Under the pieces are notes generated by a model. That model searched no databases. It was not told the origin of the DNA and saw only the letters and a program-made list of their open reading frames with translations. Source: Muribaculaceae bacterium (GTDB taxonomy: Bacteria > Bacteroidota > Bacteroidia > Bacteroidales > Muribaculaceae). From it: a stretch of DNA of 64,000 nt. Shown here piece by piece: positions 8,267-16,714 of this stretch; positions within the stretch are counted from its first letter, which is position 1, and each line of letters starts with the position of its first letter. Both the position numbers and the translations under genes were made by a program. Location: the NCBI GenBank assembly GCA_022509165.1, contig JAFLTT010000009.1, forward strand, positions 60,838-124,837, given 5' to 3'.

Positions 8267-9799
8267 TTATTCTTTGTTCATAATAAGGAGCTGATCCATC
8301 ATGACACGGTTATTGCTCAATCTGGGTACTTTTCTTTGTCCTCCCAGTTTATGGTTGCCGGCCGATTTCAGCCAGTCGTCAAATAGTCCCATGCGGGCTG
8401 TAATTATCTCCGGAGAGGCAAGGAAAATATTTCCGTTACGTTTGGCATCATAGTCGGAATTGAGCTTACGCAATTCCCTGTCGAGAGTATCTGCAAACGC
8501 ATCAGGATTTGCGGGAGGATTCTCCCATTCTATCAGCCATTGATGCCTTCCCTTTCTGTTGCCATGGGCAAATAGGGGAGCAGCCGTATAATTCAGTATA
8601 TTGGCATTATGAAGCCGGCAAGCCTCAGCCATGCCACGTTCCGCGTTATCTTCCATAAGTTCTTCCCCGAATGCATTTATAAAAGCTTCGGTGCGGCCGG
8701 CAATACGTATCTTCACCGGATTTACCGATTCTACTCTTACAGTATCTCCCAGCCGGTATCTCCATAAACCGTTGCTTGATGTTATCACCATTTCATAAGT
8801 CTTCCCGGGTACCACCTCCCAGATTGGAACTGGTGCAGCCTCAGGTTCCAATACAGGAATGAATTCATAAAACACATCACGGTCGATTATCAGGAGCATC
8901 GATTTATCATCCGGATCATTCTGCACTGCGAAGAAGCCCTCGGAAGCGTTATAAGTTTCCAGGAAATGCATATTGAGACCTGCAGTAATTTCATTGTATT
9001 CATCTCTGTAAGGTTCGAAAGAGATGCCACCGTGAAAGAAAACTTCAAGACCGGGCCACACCTGTGCAAGACTCTTAGCCCTCTTATGTTCCAGAATTTT
9101 TCGTAGCACAGTAAGAAACCAGGATGGCACACCCGATATATTAGTTACGAATTCATCCGAGGCTTCCTTCACAAGAGCAGGAAGTTTCCTGTTCCAGTCG
9201 CTCATAAGTGCAGTTTGCTTATCGGGCACCCTCACGAGTTCTGCCAATGGTGTAAGCCTGTTGATAAGAGTGGCACTCAGGTCGCCCACATGCACTTTTC
9301 CGGCATCAATGCCAAGGGTGTTGGAAAAAGACCCCCCTAAGATAAACCCTTTGCCTGAAAAGAGCCGGCTCTGTCTATTAGAATTGATATAGTGAGCCAC
9401 CGAATCTTCTCCTCCCCGATAATGATTGCCCTTAAGGGAATCACGAGTAATAGGAATAAACTTAGATTTACCTCCGGAAGTACCTGATGACTGTGCAAAA
9501 TCCCGGCAAACGCCCGGCCATAATATGTCGGCCTCTCCCTGGAGCATTCTCATCACCGTAGGCCGTATATCCTCATAATGCACCGTAGGCACCGAATCTA
9601 TATAAGCCCGGTAAGGAGAAGCGCTATGAGAAATGTCTTTAAATCCATGTTGCCTTCCGAACTCTGTGAGAGCCGCTCTTTTCAGATGACGTGCAAGAAG
9701 ATCTCTCTGGATAGATTCCGTATGGTCTTTCCAGGCTTCCGTACGCCTTGAAATATGTTGAAAATAAGGGCGAACAATCGGTGTGAAATCAATTCTCAT
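8267..9799 (-). CDS. GH3-family acyl-adenylating enzyme
   Basis: A 510-residue protein covering the whole GH3 family. The ATP/AMP motif SSGTSGGKSKFIPIT lies near residues 108-122. YNASEGFFAVQ near 285 and WRYRLGDTVRV near 350 match the second and third adenylation motifs. The C-terminal subdomain ends with KVPRLSNNRVMMDQL. Plant GH3 enzymes join amino acids to hormone acids through an acyl-adenylate; bacterial substrates are mostly unknown. Its start overlaps the MATE stop by 4 bases (ATGA), so the two are coupled. The acid and amine partners cannot be read from the sequence. Confidence 0.9.
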   Translation of the reverse strand: MRIDFTPIVRPYFQHISRRTEAWKDHTESIQRDLLARHLKRAALTEFGRQHGFKDISHSASPYRAYIDSVPTVHYEDIRPTVMRMLQGEADILWPGVCRDFAQSSGTSGGKSKFIPITRDSLKGNHYRGGEDSVAHYINSNRQSRLFSGKGFILGGSFSNTLGIDAGKVHVGDLSATLINRLTPLAELVRVPDKQTALMSDWNRKLPALVKEASDEFVTNISGVPSWFLTVLRKILEHKRAKSLAQVWPGLEVFFHGGISFEPYRDEYNEITAGLNMHFLETYNASEGFFAVQNDPDDKSMLLIIDRDVFYEFIPVLEPEAAPVPIWEVVPGKTYEMVITSSNGLWRYRLGDTVRVESVNPVKIRIAGRTEAFINAFGEELMEDNAERGMAEACRLHNANILNYTAAPLFAHGNRKGRHQWLIEWENPPANPDAFADTLDRELRKLNSDYDAKRNGNIFLASPEIITARMGLFDDWLKSAGNHKLGGQRKVPRLSNNRVMMDQLLIMNKE

Positions 9800-11187
9800 G
9801 CTGCAACGGTTTGGATTTGGTTACTCTTAATTTTTCGTATCTGTATGATAAGCATACCGGCAGTGACCAGGGTGGCAATCACGTCGCAAACGGGATAACA
9901 TGCCCATACGCCGTCGAGACCGAACTTGGGGGGCAATATAAGCAACATTGGTATCATGAAAATTATCTGCCTTGTGAGCGATAGAAATACGGCCTTCCCC
10001 GCCATGCCGAGACTCTGGAAAAAGTTTGTACCCACAATCTGAAAACCTACCATCCAGAAACCGATGGTAGTGATCCTCAAGCAATTCACAGCACAAGTGA
10101 TCTGAGCCTCATCCTGCATGAAAGCCACAGCTATTACCCGAGGGTTGAAAGCGCCTATTATACTGCCCATAGAAGTGATACAGAGGGCACATACAATAGC
10201 AAGCCTCAAAGTGGCAAAAAGACGTGAATATTTACACGAGCCGTAGTTATATCCTAATATCGGTTGCATACCCTGACAGATACCTATCACTATCATAACG
10301 AAAATAGTGACAAATCGGTTGAACACCACCACCGAAGCTATGGCATCATCACCCCCGTAATGCAGCAAGGAATTGTTTACGATTGCATTAATCACCGAAC
10401 CGGCCACATTTATCAGAAAAGGTGCCATACCTATGTATAATATGGCTTTTATCACCTTCCAGTCTAATCTGAAAGTGCCTTTTACGAAATGAAGGGTAGT
10501 ATCTTTACGAAAGAAATGGCTCATCACAAAGAAAGAGGTCACCAGCATTGAAATATCTGTGGCAATAGCGGCTCCCTTTATGCCCCACTTAAATCCAAAT
10601 AGGAACAGAGGGGCCAGCAAGGCATTCATTCCGGCTCCTATCAGGTTGGTGTACATTGCCCGTCCGGGATAGCCCGTAGCGCGCATAATATTGTTGTAGG
10701 AGAAGGTGAGATTCATAAGCACCATACCGGGCAGGATCCACAACATAAATTCCCGTGCATAAGGCAGAGAATTGGGTGAAGCACCAAAAATCTTTAATAT
10801 AGGTGTTATGAATATGGCAAAAAGTGTGATATAAGTGATACCTATTATTACCGTTAGTTGCACTGAATTCCCCAAAATAATCTCCGCCTGTCTTTTATTG
10901 TCCTGGCCCATCACGATGCTCACTCTTGTAGCTGCACCGGCTCCTATCAGCATCCCTAAAGCCGTGCCAAGATTCATCACCGGAAAGGTTACGGCAATTC
11001 CGCTCACCACATTCGGATCGGCAATGGCATGACCTATCACAATGGAGTCGATGATATTATACACAGCCATCACCACTGTACCTATTACCGCGGGCAGACT
11101 ATATTTCAGCAGGAGACGCCAAATCTTGGCGTTTCCTAACTCCTGTAGTCTCTCCTGAGGATTTTCGGTAACTGTGGCTGCCGACAT
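9796..11187 (-). CDS. MATE-family efflux transporter
   Basis: A 463-residue integral membrane protein with about 12 helices in two homologous halves, typical of the MATE family. Each half opens with a Pro/Gly-rich first helix (LLLKYSLPAVIGTVVMAVYN in the first). These transporters export cationic or aromatic small molecules using a sodium or proton gradient. It leads the operon MATE-GH3-GSCFA, which suggests export of a GH3-made conjugate (inference). The start ATG lies only 5 bases from the end of a TAATTTTG promoter element, so the mRNA may be leaderless. Confidence 0.9.
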   Translation of the reverse strand: MSAATVTENPQERLQELGNAKIWRLLLKYSLPAVIGTVVMAVYNIIDSIVIGHAIADPNVVSGIAVTFPVMNLGTALGMLIGAGAATRVSIVMGQDNKRQAEIILGNSVQLTVIIGITYITLFAIFITPILKIFGASPNSLPYAREFMLWILPGMVLMNLTFSYNNIMRATGYPGRAMYTNLIGAGMNALLAPLFLFGFKWGIKGAAIATDISMLVTSFFVMSHFFRKDTTLHFVKGTFRLDWKVIKAILYIGMAPFLINVAGSVINAIVNNSLLHYGGDDAIASVVVFNRFVTIFVMIVIGICQGMQPILGYNYGSCKYSRLFATLRLAIVCALCITSMGSIIGAFNPRVIAVAFMQDEAQITCAVNCLRITTIGFWMVGFQIVGTNFFQSLGMAGKAVFLSLTRQIIFMIPMLLILPPKFGLDGVWACYPVCDVIATLVTAGMLIIQIRKIKSNQIQTVAA

Positions 11188-11191
11188 AATG

Positions 11192-11199
11192 CAAAATTA
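11192..11199 (-). promoter_or_regulatory. Bacteroidetes -7 element (TAATTTTG) for the MATE operon
   Basis: On the minus strand TAATTTTG ends at 11192 and the ATG begins at 11187. In Bacteroides promoters this element is centred about 7 bases before the start of transcription, so transcription would begin at or next to the ATG. Confidence 0.6.
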
Positions 11200-11264
11200 A
11201 CAAAAAATGATTATTTCGAATACCCGGGGGAAATATACAGCAAACAAAGAAATATCGCGGTAAA

Positions 11265-11296
11265 AAGAAAGGCGCCTGCCATGCAGACGCCTTCCC
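11265..11296 (-). terminator. Intrinsic terminator after the repeat-protein gene
   Basis: AAGGCGCCTGC (11269-11279) pairs with GCAGACGCCTT (11283-11293), with one mismatch and a three-base loop. On the minus strand the hairpin is followed by TTTCTTTTT. It lies 26 bases beyond the stop codon. Confidence 0.85.
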
Positions 11297-11318
11297 TTTA
11301 TTGAATGAGGTTTAGAAT

Positions 11319-14300
11319 TTACTTACGGATAAGTACTTTCTTACCGTTGATTACATAGATACCTGCCGGGAGTGAATTGATATCGGCACCCTTACCCTCT
11401 TTGATTACCTGGAGACCATTTATACTGTAAGCATTTACAGCAGCGTCATCGGTAACGATAGATGATACAGCACCTGTATTGTCATTATCACCGGTCACAG
11501 TATAAGTAGCTGTGATTACAGGAAGGTCTACCGGATCTGACTCATTACCTTGTTCATCAATAGTTGAGTAGTAGAGACCACGGATAGTGAGTTCATATTC
11601 ACCCTGAGCCACGATTGTGGTTTCTGATGTATCACCAAGCGGCATAAATGCCAACCAGTAAATCATTCCTCCGTTTTCATCTCTTTCAGTGAAGAAAGGC
11701 TCGCTTGTGTAAGTATCATCATTGTCTTTATTCACGAGCAGCACGTTAGTTTCACGTCCCTCGTGGAATCCTACATTAACGCCGGGAGCAAATGTAATGG
11801 TAATAGCGGTTATTTCATCCAGAGTAGCACCGCTATCAGGATTGAGAGTATAAGCCACCGGATATTCTATTTCGTAAGTTGCTATGATAGCCGGAAGATC
11901 TACCGGATCGCTTTCATTACCATCTTCATCGATAGTAGTAGTGTAGAAGCCTCTTAGGCTCAACTGATACTTACCGGGAGTAGTGATAGCCTGAGCGGTG
12001 TTGGTAGAATCATGGTCGGAGTCGCCGTTTCCATCATTTTCACCGTTGTCTTCATCAGCTTGAGCAGCCGGTTCATCATCGGGTGAAGGAAGATTTGAAC
12101 CGAGTTCACTAAATTTTAATGAATATGTCATTCTGCCAAATTCATCACGTTCCACAAATTCAGGAGTTGCATAATAAGCATCGCCGGTTTCAAGATTTTC
12201 GAGCACATATGTGTTGTAAGAATCATAGACACCTACATTCTTTTCTGCTTCAAATGTGATGGTCACTTCATTGATTGAGTAAAGGATCGAGCCATCTTCC
12301 GGAGTGAGCACATATTCTATCGGATATACGATAGTGTAGTTAGCGTAGATAACCGGGAGATCTTCAGGTTCACTTTCATTACCATCTTCATCGATAGTAG
12401 AAGTGTAGAGACCTCTTACAGTAAGTTTGTAATTACCCGGCTGAGTGAGTGTGAGGGCATCTTCTTCTTCCTGACCGATTTCCTTGAACTCGATAGTATA
12501 GCTCATTACGCCATCATCGTCACGGTCGTTGAAGGTAGCAGTACCAACATACTCGTCGCCTGTAGCCACATTTTCAAGCACTATATTTGTCTCTCTGCCA
12601 TCATAGAAACCAACATTAGTTCCGGCCTGGAAAGAAAGATTAATTGTACTTATTTCTTCCAGATTGGCACCACTTGCAGGATTCAAGATGTAAGGAATCG
12701 GATAGTCGATTGTATATGTGGCGTTGATCACCGGCAGATATTCAGGTTCTGTTTCCTCATCGTTTTCCAGTATAGTGCTGGTGTAGAGACCCCTGATTGT
12801 AAGCAGATAGTTGCCCGGGAGTGTGATCGGAGCAGCCACCTCTTCGCCGTTTTCAGTAAATTCAAATGAATATACCATCTGGCCGCTCTCGCTTCTTCCT
12901 TCGAAGAAAGGCACAGCTGAATAAATTGTACCTGCTTCCTGGTTTTCGAGCATTACTGTAGTCTCACGTCCGTCGCTGAATCCCACATTGAGCCCTTCCG
13001 GGAAAGTAATGGTGATTTTTTCGATTTCAGTAAGGCTTGAACCGCTGGCGGGATCCAATACATAGTCAATAGGATATACCACCTTATAGTTGGCTGTGAT
13101 TACAGGAAGGTCAACCTTATCACTTTCCTCACCGCTGTCCTCATCTATTGTTGATGTGTAGAGGCCTCTGATAGTGAGAGAGTAATCACCGGGCTGGTTG
13201 ATAATCAGAGGTTCATCGCTACCGAGTTCTTTAAACTCTATAGAGTATGTCATTTCACCATCTTCACTTCTTTCTTCAAAGAATGGCTCAGCGGTATACT
13301 GGTCGCCTGTCTCAAGGTTTTCAAGTATTACATTGGTTGAACGTCCTTCGTAGAAACCTACGTTCTTGCCGCCTTCAAATGTGAGGATTATCTTCTCGAT
13401 TGAAGTAAGAGAAGAACCATTGGCAGGGTTAAGGGTATAATCTACGGGATATGGAATAGTATAAACTGCATTGATTGCCGGAAGGTCTACCCAATCACTT
13501 TCTTCACTTTCTTCACCCTCGTCATCGATGGTAGACATGTAGAGACCTTTGATGCTGAGATTATATACGCCCGGAGTGGTGAACTCCAGAACTTCGGTAG
13601 AACCCATTTCAGTGAATTCTAAAGTATAGGTCATTACGCCATCTTCATCACGACCCTCAAAGAAAGGAGTACTGTAATAGTATTCACCGGTGGCAGTATT
13701 CTCCAGAGTCACAGTATTTGTACGACCCTCGTAGAAACCTACATTGGCACCGGGAGCAAAAGTAAGGGTTACTTTGCTGAGTGCATCTACAAAGTCTCCA
13801 TCTGCAGGGCTTAGGAAGTAAGTTACAGGATATACGATTGTATAGTTGGCTGTGATTACCGGAAGGTCTACCGGATCACTTTCTTCGCCATCTTCATCGA
13901 CAGTAGAGGTGTAAGCTCCTCTGAGTGTAAGAAGATAGTTGCCGGGCTGGTTGATAACAAGTTCATCTGAGCTTCCCAGTTCTTTAAACTTAAGACTATA
14001 TGTCATTTCACCCATTTCACTTCTTCCTTCAAAGAATGGCTCAGCGGTATACTGGTCGCCGGTCTCAAGGTTTTCAAGTACGGCATTATCACGGCCTGAA
14101 TAGAAACCTACGTTTTCACCGGCAGCGAAAGTAATGGTGATTTCGCTTATTTCTGTAAGGTTGGAACCGCTTTCCGGATTAAGGATATAATTAGATTCAC
14201 TGGCTACGGTATAGAGAGCGTTAATCACCGGAAGGTCTACCTTATCGCTTTCTTCACCATTATCATCGATTGTAGTGGTGTAAAGACTACTGATGGTAAG

Positions 14301-15428
14301 CACATACTCGCCCGGATTAGTGACAGTCACCACTTCAGTGTCGCCTAATTCTGTAAATTCCAATTCATAAGTCATCTCTCCATTTGCGTTTCTTCCTGTA
14401 AAGAATGGAGTGGAGTATAAAGCGTCACCGGTTTGCTTATTTTCCAATACCACGGCAGTGGCACGACCCTCATAGAAACCTACGTTTACACCGGCAGCGA
14501 AAGAAAGAGTGATTTTGCTGATTTCCGGCACTACGGCTCCGTTTTCAGGATCAAGAGTATATTCCACCGGATAAGCAATTGTGTAAGTAGCATTGATCAC
14601 CGGAAGGTCTACAGGTTCTAATTCAACCTCAGTATCTTCATTTATAACTGTAGTATAAGCACCCTTGATAGTAAGGTTGTAAACGCCGGGAGCACTTAAA
14701 GTCACTGGATCTGCCGGATCTCCTCCAAGTTCTGTGAACTCGAGGGTATATACCATTTCTCCATTACCGTTACGGTCTACCAGGAACGGAGTGGCATAAT
14801 AATAGTCTCCTGTATTTGTGTCCTCAAGCACTGCGGTACTTTCCCTGCCTTCGTAGAAACCAACGTTCTTGCCGGCTTCAAAAGTAAGAGTAATAGTGCT
14901 GATTTCTTCTACAGTGGCACCGTCAGCCGGGTCCAGAGTATAGCTTACGGGAGATATCACGGTGTACTCAGCAGTGATTACAGGAAGATCTTCCGGTTCA
15001 CTTTCCTCACCCTCATCATCGATAGTAGTGGTGTAAGCTCCTGAGATAGTGAGGGTATAGGTACCGGGGAGTGAGATTGTCTCCTGTTCACCTCCAAGTT
15101 CACTAAACTCAAGTGAATACATCATCTGACCGCTCTCGTTTCTTCCCTCGAAGAACGGAGTGGCATAATAATAGTCACCTGAGGTAGTGTTTTCAAGCAC
15201 CACGTTATTACCGCGGCCATCATAGAAACCAACGTTTTCACCGGCCTCGAAATAAACGGTGATTTTGTTGATTTCCGTGAGGGTGGAGCCACTGGCCGGG
15301 TCAAGCTCATAAGAGATTGACGCACCCTCTGTTCCATCAGCCGGGGAAGTCACGGCGTCTGCTGCATACATGCAACCTACACCTACTGCCAACGCGGCTG
15401 AAATGAATAAAGTAGTAGATTTTTTCAT
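11319..15428 (-). CDS. Giant secreted repeat protein with C-terminal sorting-like domain
   Basis: A 1369-residue acidic protein. Residues 1-22 are a signal peptide (TTLFISAALAVGVGCMYA). Ten tandem domains of about 120-135 residues follow. Each begins with a motif like Y(T/V)L(D/N)PASG(S/A)xLxEI, has N(V)GFYxGR about 20 residues on, and closes with LPVI(N/T)A(T/N)YT. They look like Ig-like beta sandwiches. An Asp/Asn-rich insert lies in the ninth. The last 40 residues (AYSINGLQVIKEGKG ... LPAGIYVINGKKVLIRK) resemble Bacteroidetes C-terminal sorting domains. It is probably exported to the surface and adhesive or structural; its ligand is unknown. No neighbour shares its strand unit. Confidence 0.8.
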   Translation of the reverse strand: MKKSTTLFISAALAVGVGCMYAADAVTSPADGTEGASISYELDPASGSTLTEINKITVYFEAGENVGFYDGRGNNVVLENTTSGDYYYATPFFEGRNESGQMMYSLEFSELGGEQETISLPGTYTLTISGAYTTTIDDEGEESEPEDLPVITAEYTVISPVSYTLDPADGATVEEISTITLTFEAGKNVGFYEGRESTAVLEDTNTGDYYYATPFLVDRNGNGEMVYTLEFTELGGDPADPVTLSAPGVYNLTIKGAYTTVINEDTEVELEPVDLPVINATYTIAYPVEYTLDPENGAVVPEISKITLSFAAGVNVGFYEGRATAVVLENKQTGDALYSTPFFTGRNANGEMTYELEFTELGDTEVVTVTNPGEYVLTISSLYTTTIDDNGEESDKVDLPVINALYTVASESNYILNPESGSNLTEISEITITFAAGENVGFYSGRDNAVLENLETGDQYTAEPFFEGRSEMGEMTYSLKFKELGSSDELVINQPGNYLLTLRGAYTSTVDEDGEESDPVDLPVITANYTIVYPVTYFLSPADGDFVDALSKVTLTFAPGANVGFYEGRTNTVTLENTATGEYYYSTPFFEGRDEDGVMTYTLEFTEMGSTEVLEFTTPGVYNLSIKGLYMSTIDDEGEESEESDWVDLPAINAVYTIPYPVDYTLNPANGSSLTSIEKIILTFEGGKNVGFYEGRSTNVILENLETGDQYTAEPFFEERSEDGEMTYSIEFKELGSDEPLIINQPGDYSLTIRGLYTSTIDEDSGEESDKVDLPVITANYKVVYPIDYVLDPASGSSLTEIEKITITFPEGLNVGFSDGRETTVMLENQEAGTIYSAVPFFEGRSESGQMVYSFEFTENGEEVAAPITLPGNYLLTIRGLYTSTILENDEETEPEYLPVINATYTIDYPIPYILNPASGANLEEISTINLSFQAGTNVGFYDGRETNIVLENVATGDEYVGTATFNDRDDDGVMSYTIEFKEIGQEEEDALTLTQPGNYKLTVRGLYTSTIDEDGNESEPEDLPVIYANYTIVYPIEYVLTPEDGSILYSINEVTITFEAEKNVGVYDSYNTYVLENLETGDAYYATPEFVERDEFGRMTYSLKFSELGSNLPSPDDEPAAQADEDNGENDGNGDSDHDSTNTAQAITTPGKYQLSLRGFYTTTIDEDGNESDPVDLPAIIATYEIEYPVAYTLNPDSGATLDEITAITITFAPGVNVGFHEGRETNVLLVNKDNDDTYTSEPFFTERDENGGMIYWLAFMPLGDTSETTIVAQGEYELTIRGLYYSTIDEQGNESDPVDLPVITATYTVTGDNDNTGAVSSIVTDDAAVNAYSINGLQVIKEGKGADINSLPAGIYVINGKKVLIRK
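11540..15345 (-). repeat. Ten in-frame tandem repeats inside the giant gene
   Basis: The unit length is about 370-400 bases. Copies differ, but short blocks are almost identical at the DNA level, for example around 13263-13330 and 14024-14095 (fourth and sixth domains, both encoding NLETGDQYTAEPFFE). This points to recent exchange or duplication between non-adjacent units and to likely copy-number change. Confidence 0.8.
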
Positions 15429-15744
15429 ATAAAATATATTATGGATGGTTGGGTATACAAAATAGTTACTTTAAATATTTATTAATATTCGTATTAAGAA
15501 ATGCAAATATGATAAATATTACCGTAAAAACCAACACAATTTAACAAAAAGCACAAAAAACTTCTCTTTTTAACAAAAAAATTCATTTTTTTAATTCTTT
15601 AGAGGGAGTTTTTCGCCTAATCACTATAGAAAATTGATAATTTAAACCCCGTTCCTCAGTTTTAATTAAAAATTAGGGAACGAGCCCTTAATAAAAAAGC
15701 CGGAATTTTACTTCCGGCTTTCAGGTTATATTAATATAGTGGAA
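15429..15744. other. A+T-rich intergenic region between repeat protein and aquaporin
   Basis: About 315 bases without a gene. The right end holds the aquaporin terminator listed separately. The rest is A/T-rich tracts that should contain the promoter of the giant repeat gene, but no clear TAnnTTTG element is seen there on the minus strand. Confidence 0.6.
15697..15721 (-). terminator. Intrinsic terminator after the aquaporin gene
   Basis: AAAGCCGGAA (15697-15706) and TTCCGGCTTT (15712-15721) form a perfect 10-base stem with a 5-base loop. On the minus strand a T-rich run follows. Confidence 0.9.
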
Positions 15745-16560
15745 TTATTCGTCGAAGAGATTACCGTCTAATTCTGCACTTTCCACCTTAAAGTTGCAGA
15801 TTCTCCATGCATAAGCAGCCAACATGGCACCTACACAAGGACCAACTACCATTACCCAGAAATTGCACCATGAGAGAGCGTTGGGATTGAAAATGGCCGG
15901 ACCGAAACTACGGGCAGGGTTAACAGAACAGTTATCCACAGGTATACCTACAATATTTACAAGACCAAGAGCCAAACCGATAGCGATACCGGCAAACTTG
16001 CCGTATCCTTTCTTAGAATCGGTGGATCCTAACACCACAAAAACAAAGAGGAATGTAAGCACTATTTCCGACACCAGGGCCATCCATGCAGTAGCACCGG
16101 GTTGAAGCACATTGGCAGCATATTGAACTTCAGTGATTCCTTCTGCAACCTTTCCGTCTACCAGAGCCTGAGCAGCCGGCATTGCCTCTCCATAGGTACC
16201 ATCAATAAGATAGGTGATACCACCGAAATTATACGGGAACACATCTGAACTGAATTCCACCAGAAGCCAAAGGAACCAGGCTCCAACAGTGGCTCCAATC
16301 AATTGGGCGATCACATACCATATAAAATCCTTGAGATTCATTCTACCGCTCACAAACATTGCAAACGAAACTGCAGGATTCACATGGCATCCCGAAATGT
16401 TGCCTATTGCATAGCATAGGCATAACAGCACAAGTCCGAAGCACAGACCTATACCAAGTACACCGATTGACGGCCCAGCCAACACAGCGCTTCCGCAAGC
16501 CAAAAGCACCAGGAACATTGTGCCAAGGCCCTCTGCGAAATACTTTTGAATACTATTCAT
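15745..16560 (-). CDS. Aquaporin (MIP family)
   Basis: A 271-residue channel with six membrane helices and both half-helix motifs: NPA at residues 61-63 (GCHVNPAVSF) and at 214-216, followed by the conserved selectivity-filter Arg (NPARSFGPAIF). NPARSFGPA is closer to water-selective AqpZ-type channels than to GlpF. The N-terminus FAEGLGTMFLVLLACGSAVL is family-typical. A longer external loop near residues 100-140 carries an acidic, aromatic segment. It is transcribed alone and ends in a strong terminator. It should pass water, possibly other small neutral solutes, across the inner membrane. Confidence 0.95.
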   Translation of the reverse strand: MNSIQKYFAEGLGTMFLVLLACGSAVLAGPSIGVLGIGLCFGLVLLCLCYAIGNISGCHVNPAVSFAMFVSGRMNLKDFIWYVIAQLIGATVGAWFLWLLVEFSSDVFPYNFGGITYLIDGTYGEAMPAAQALVDGKVAEGITEVQYAANVLQPGATAWMALVSEIVLTFLFVFVVLGSTDSKKGYGKFAGIAIGLALGLVNIVGIPVDNCSVNPARSFGPAIFNPNALSWCNFWVMVVGPCVGAMLAAYAWRICNFKVESAELDGNLFDE

Positions 16561-16684
16561 TTTTATTCGTTTTTAAGGTTTTTGTTTCTCCATGGTTAGG
16601 CGGCTATTTCTAATCCCGCTCTTGAAAAAACAAAATTAATCAAATTCTTACAATCACCAAACCTCACCAATTAATTTTTTATCT

Positions 16685-16692
16685 TATATTTG
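16685..16692 (+). promoter_or_regulatory. Promoter -7 element of the nucleoside kinase gene
   Basis: TATATTTG matches TAnnTTTG and ends 22 bases before the ATG at 16715, leaving a leader of roughly 15-18 bases. No good -33 TTTG is apparent. Confidence 0.5.
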
Positions 16693-16714
16693 TAGTTGTG
16701 AAGTTATAGAAGCC

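Noticed and set aside
11540..15345. Regularly spaced repeats that could suggest a CRISPR array
   Set aside because: Units are about 370-400 bases, in frame with one long protein, and lack short identical repeats and spacers.
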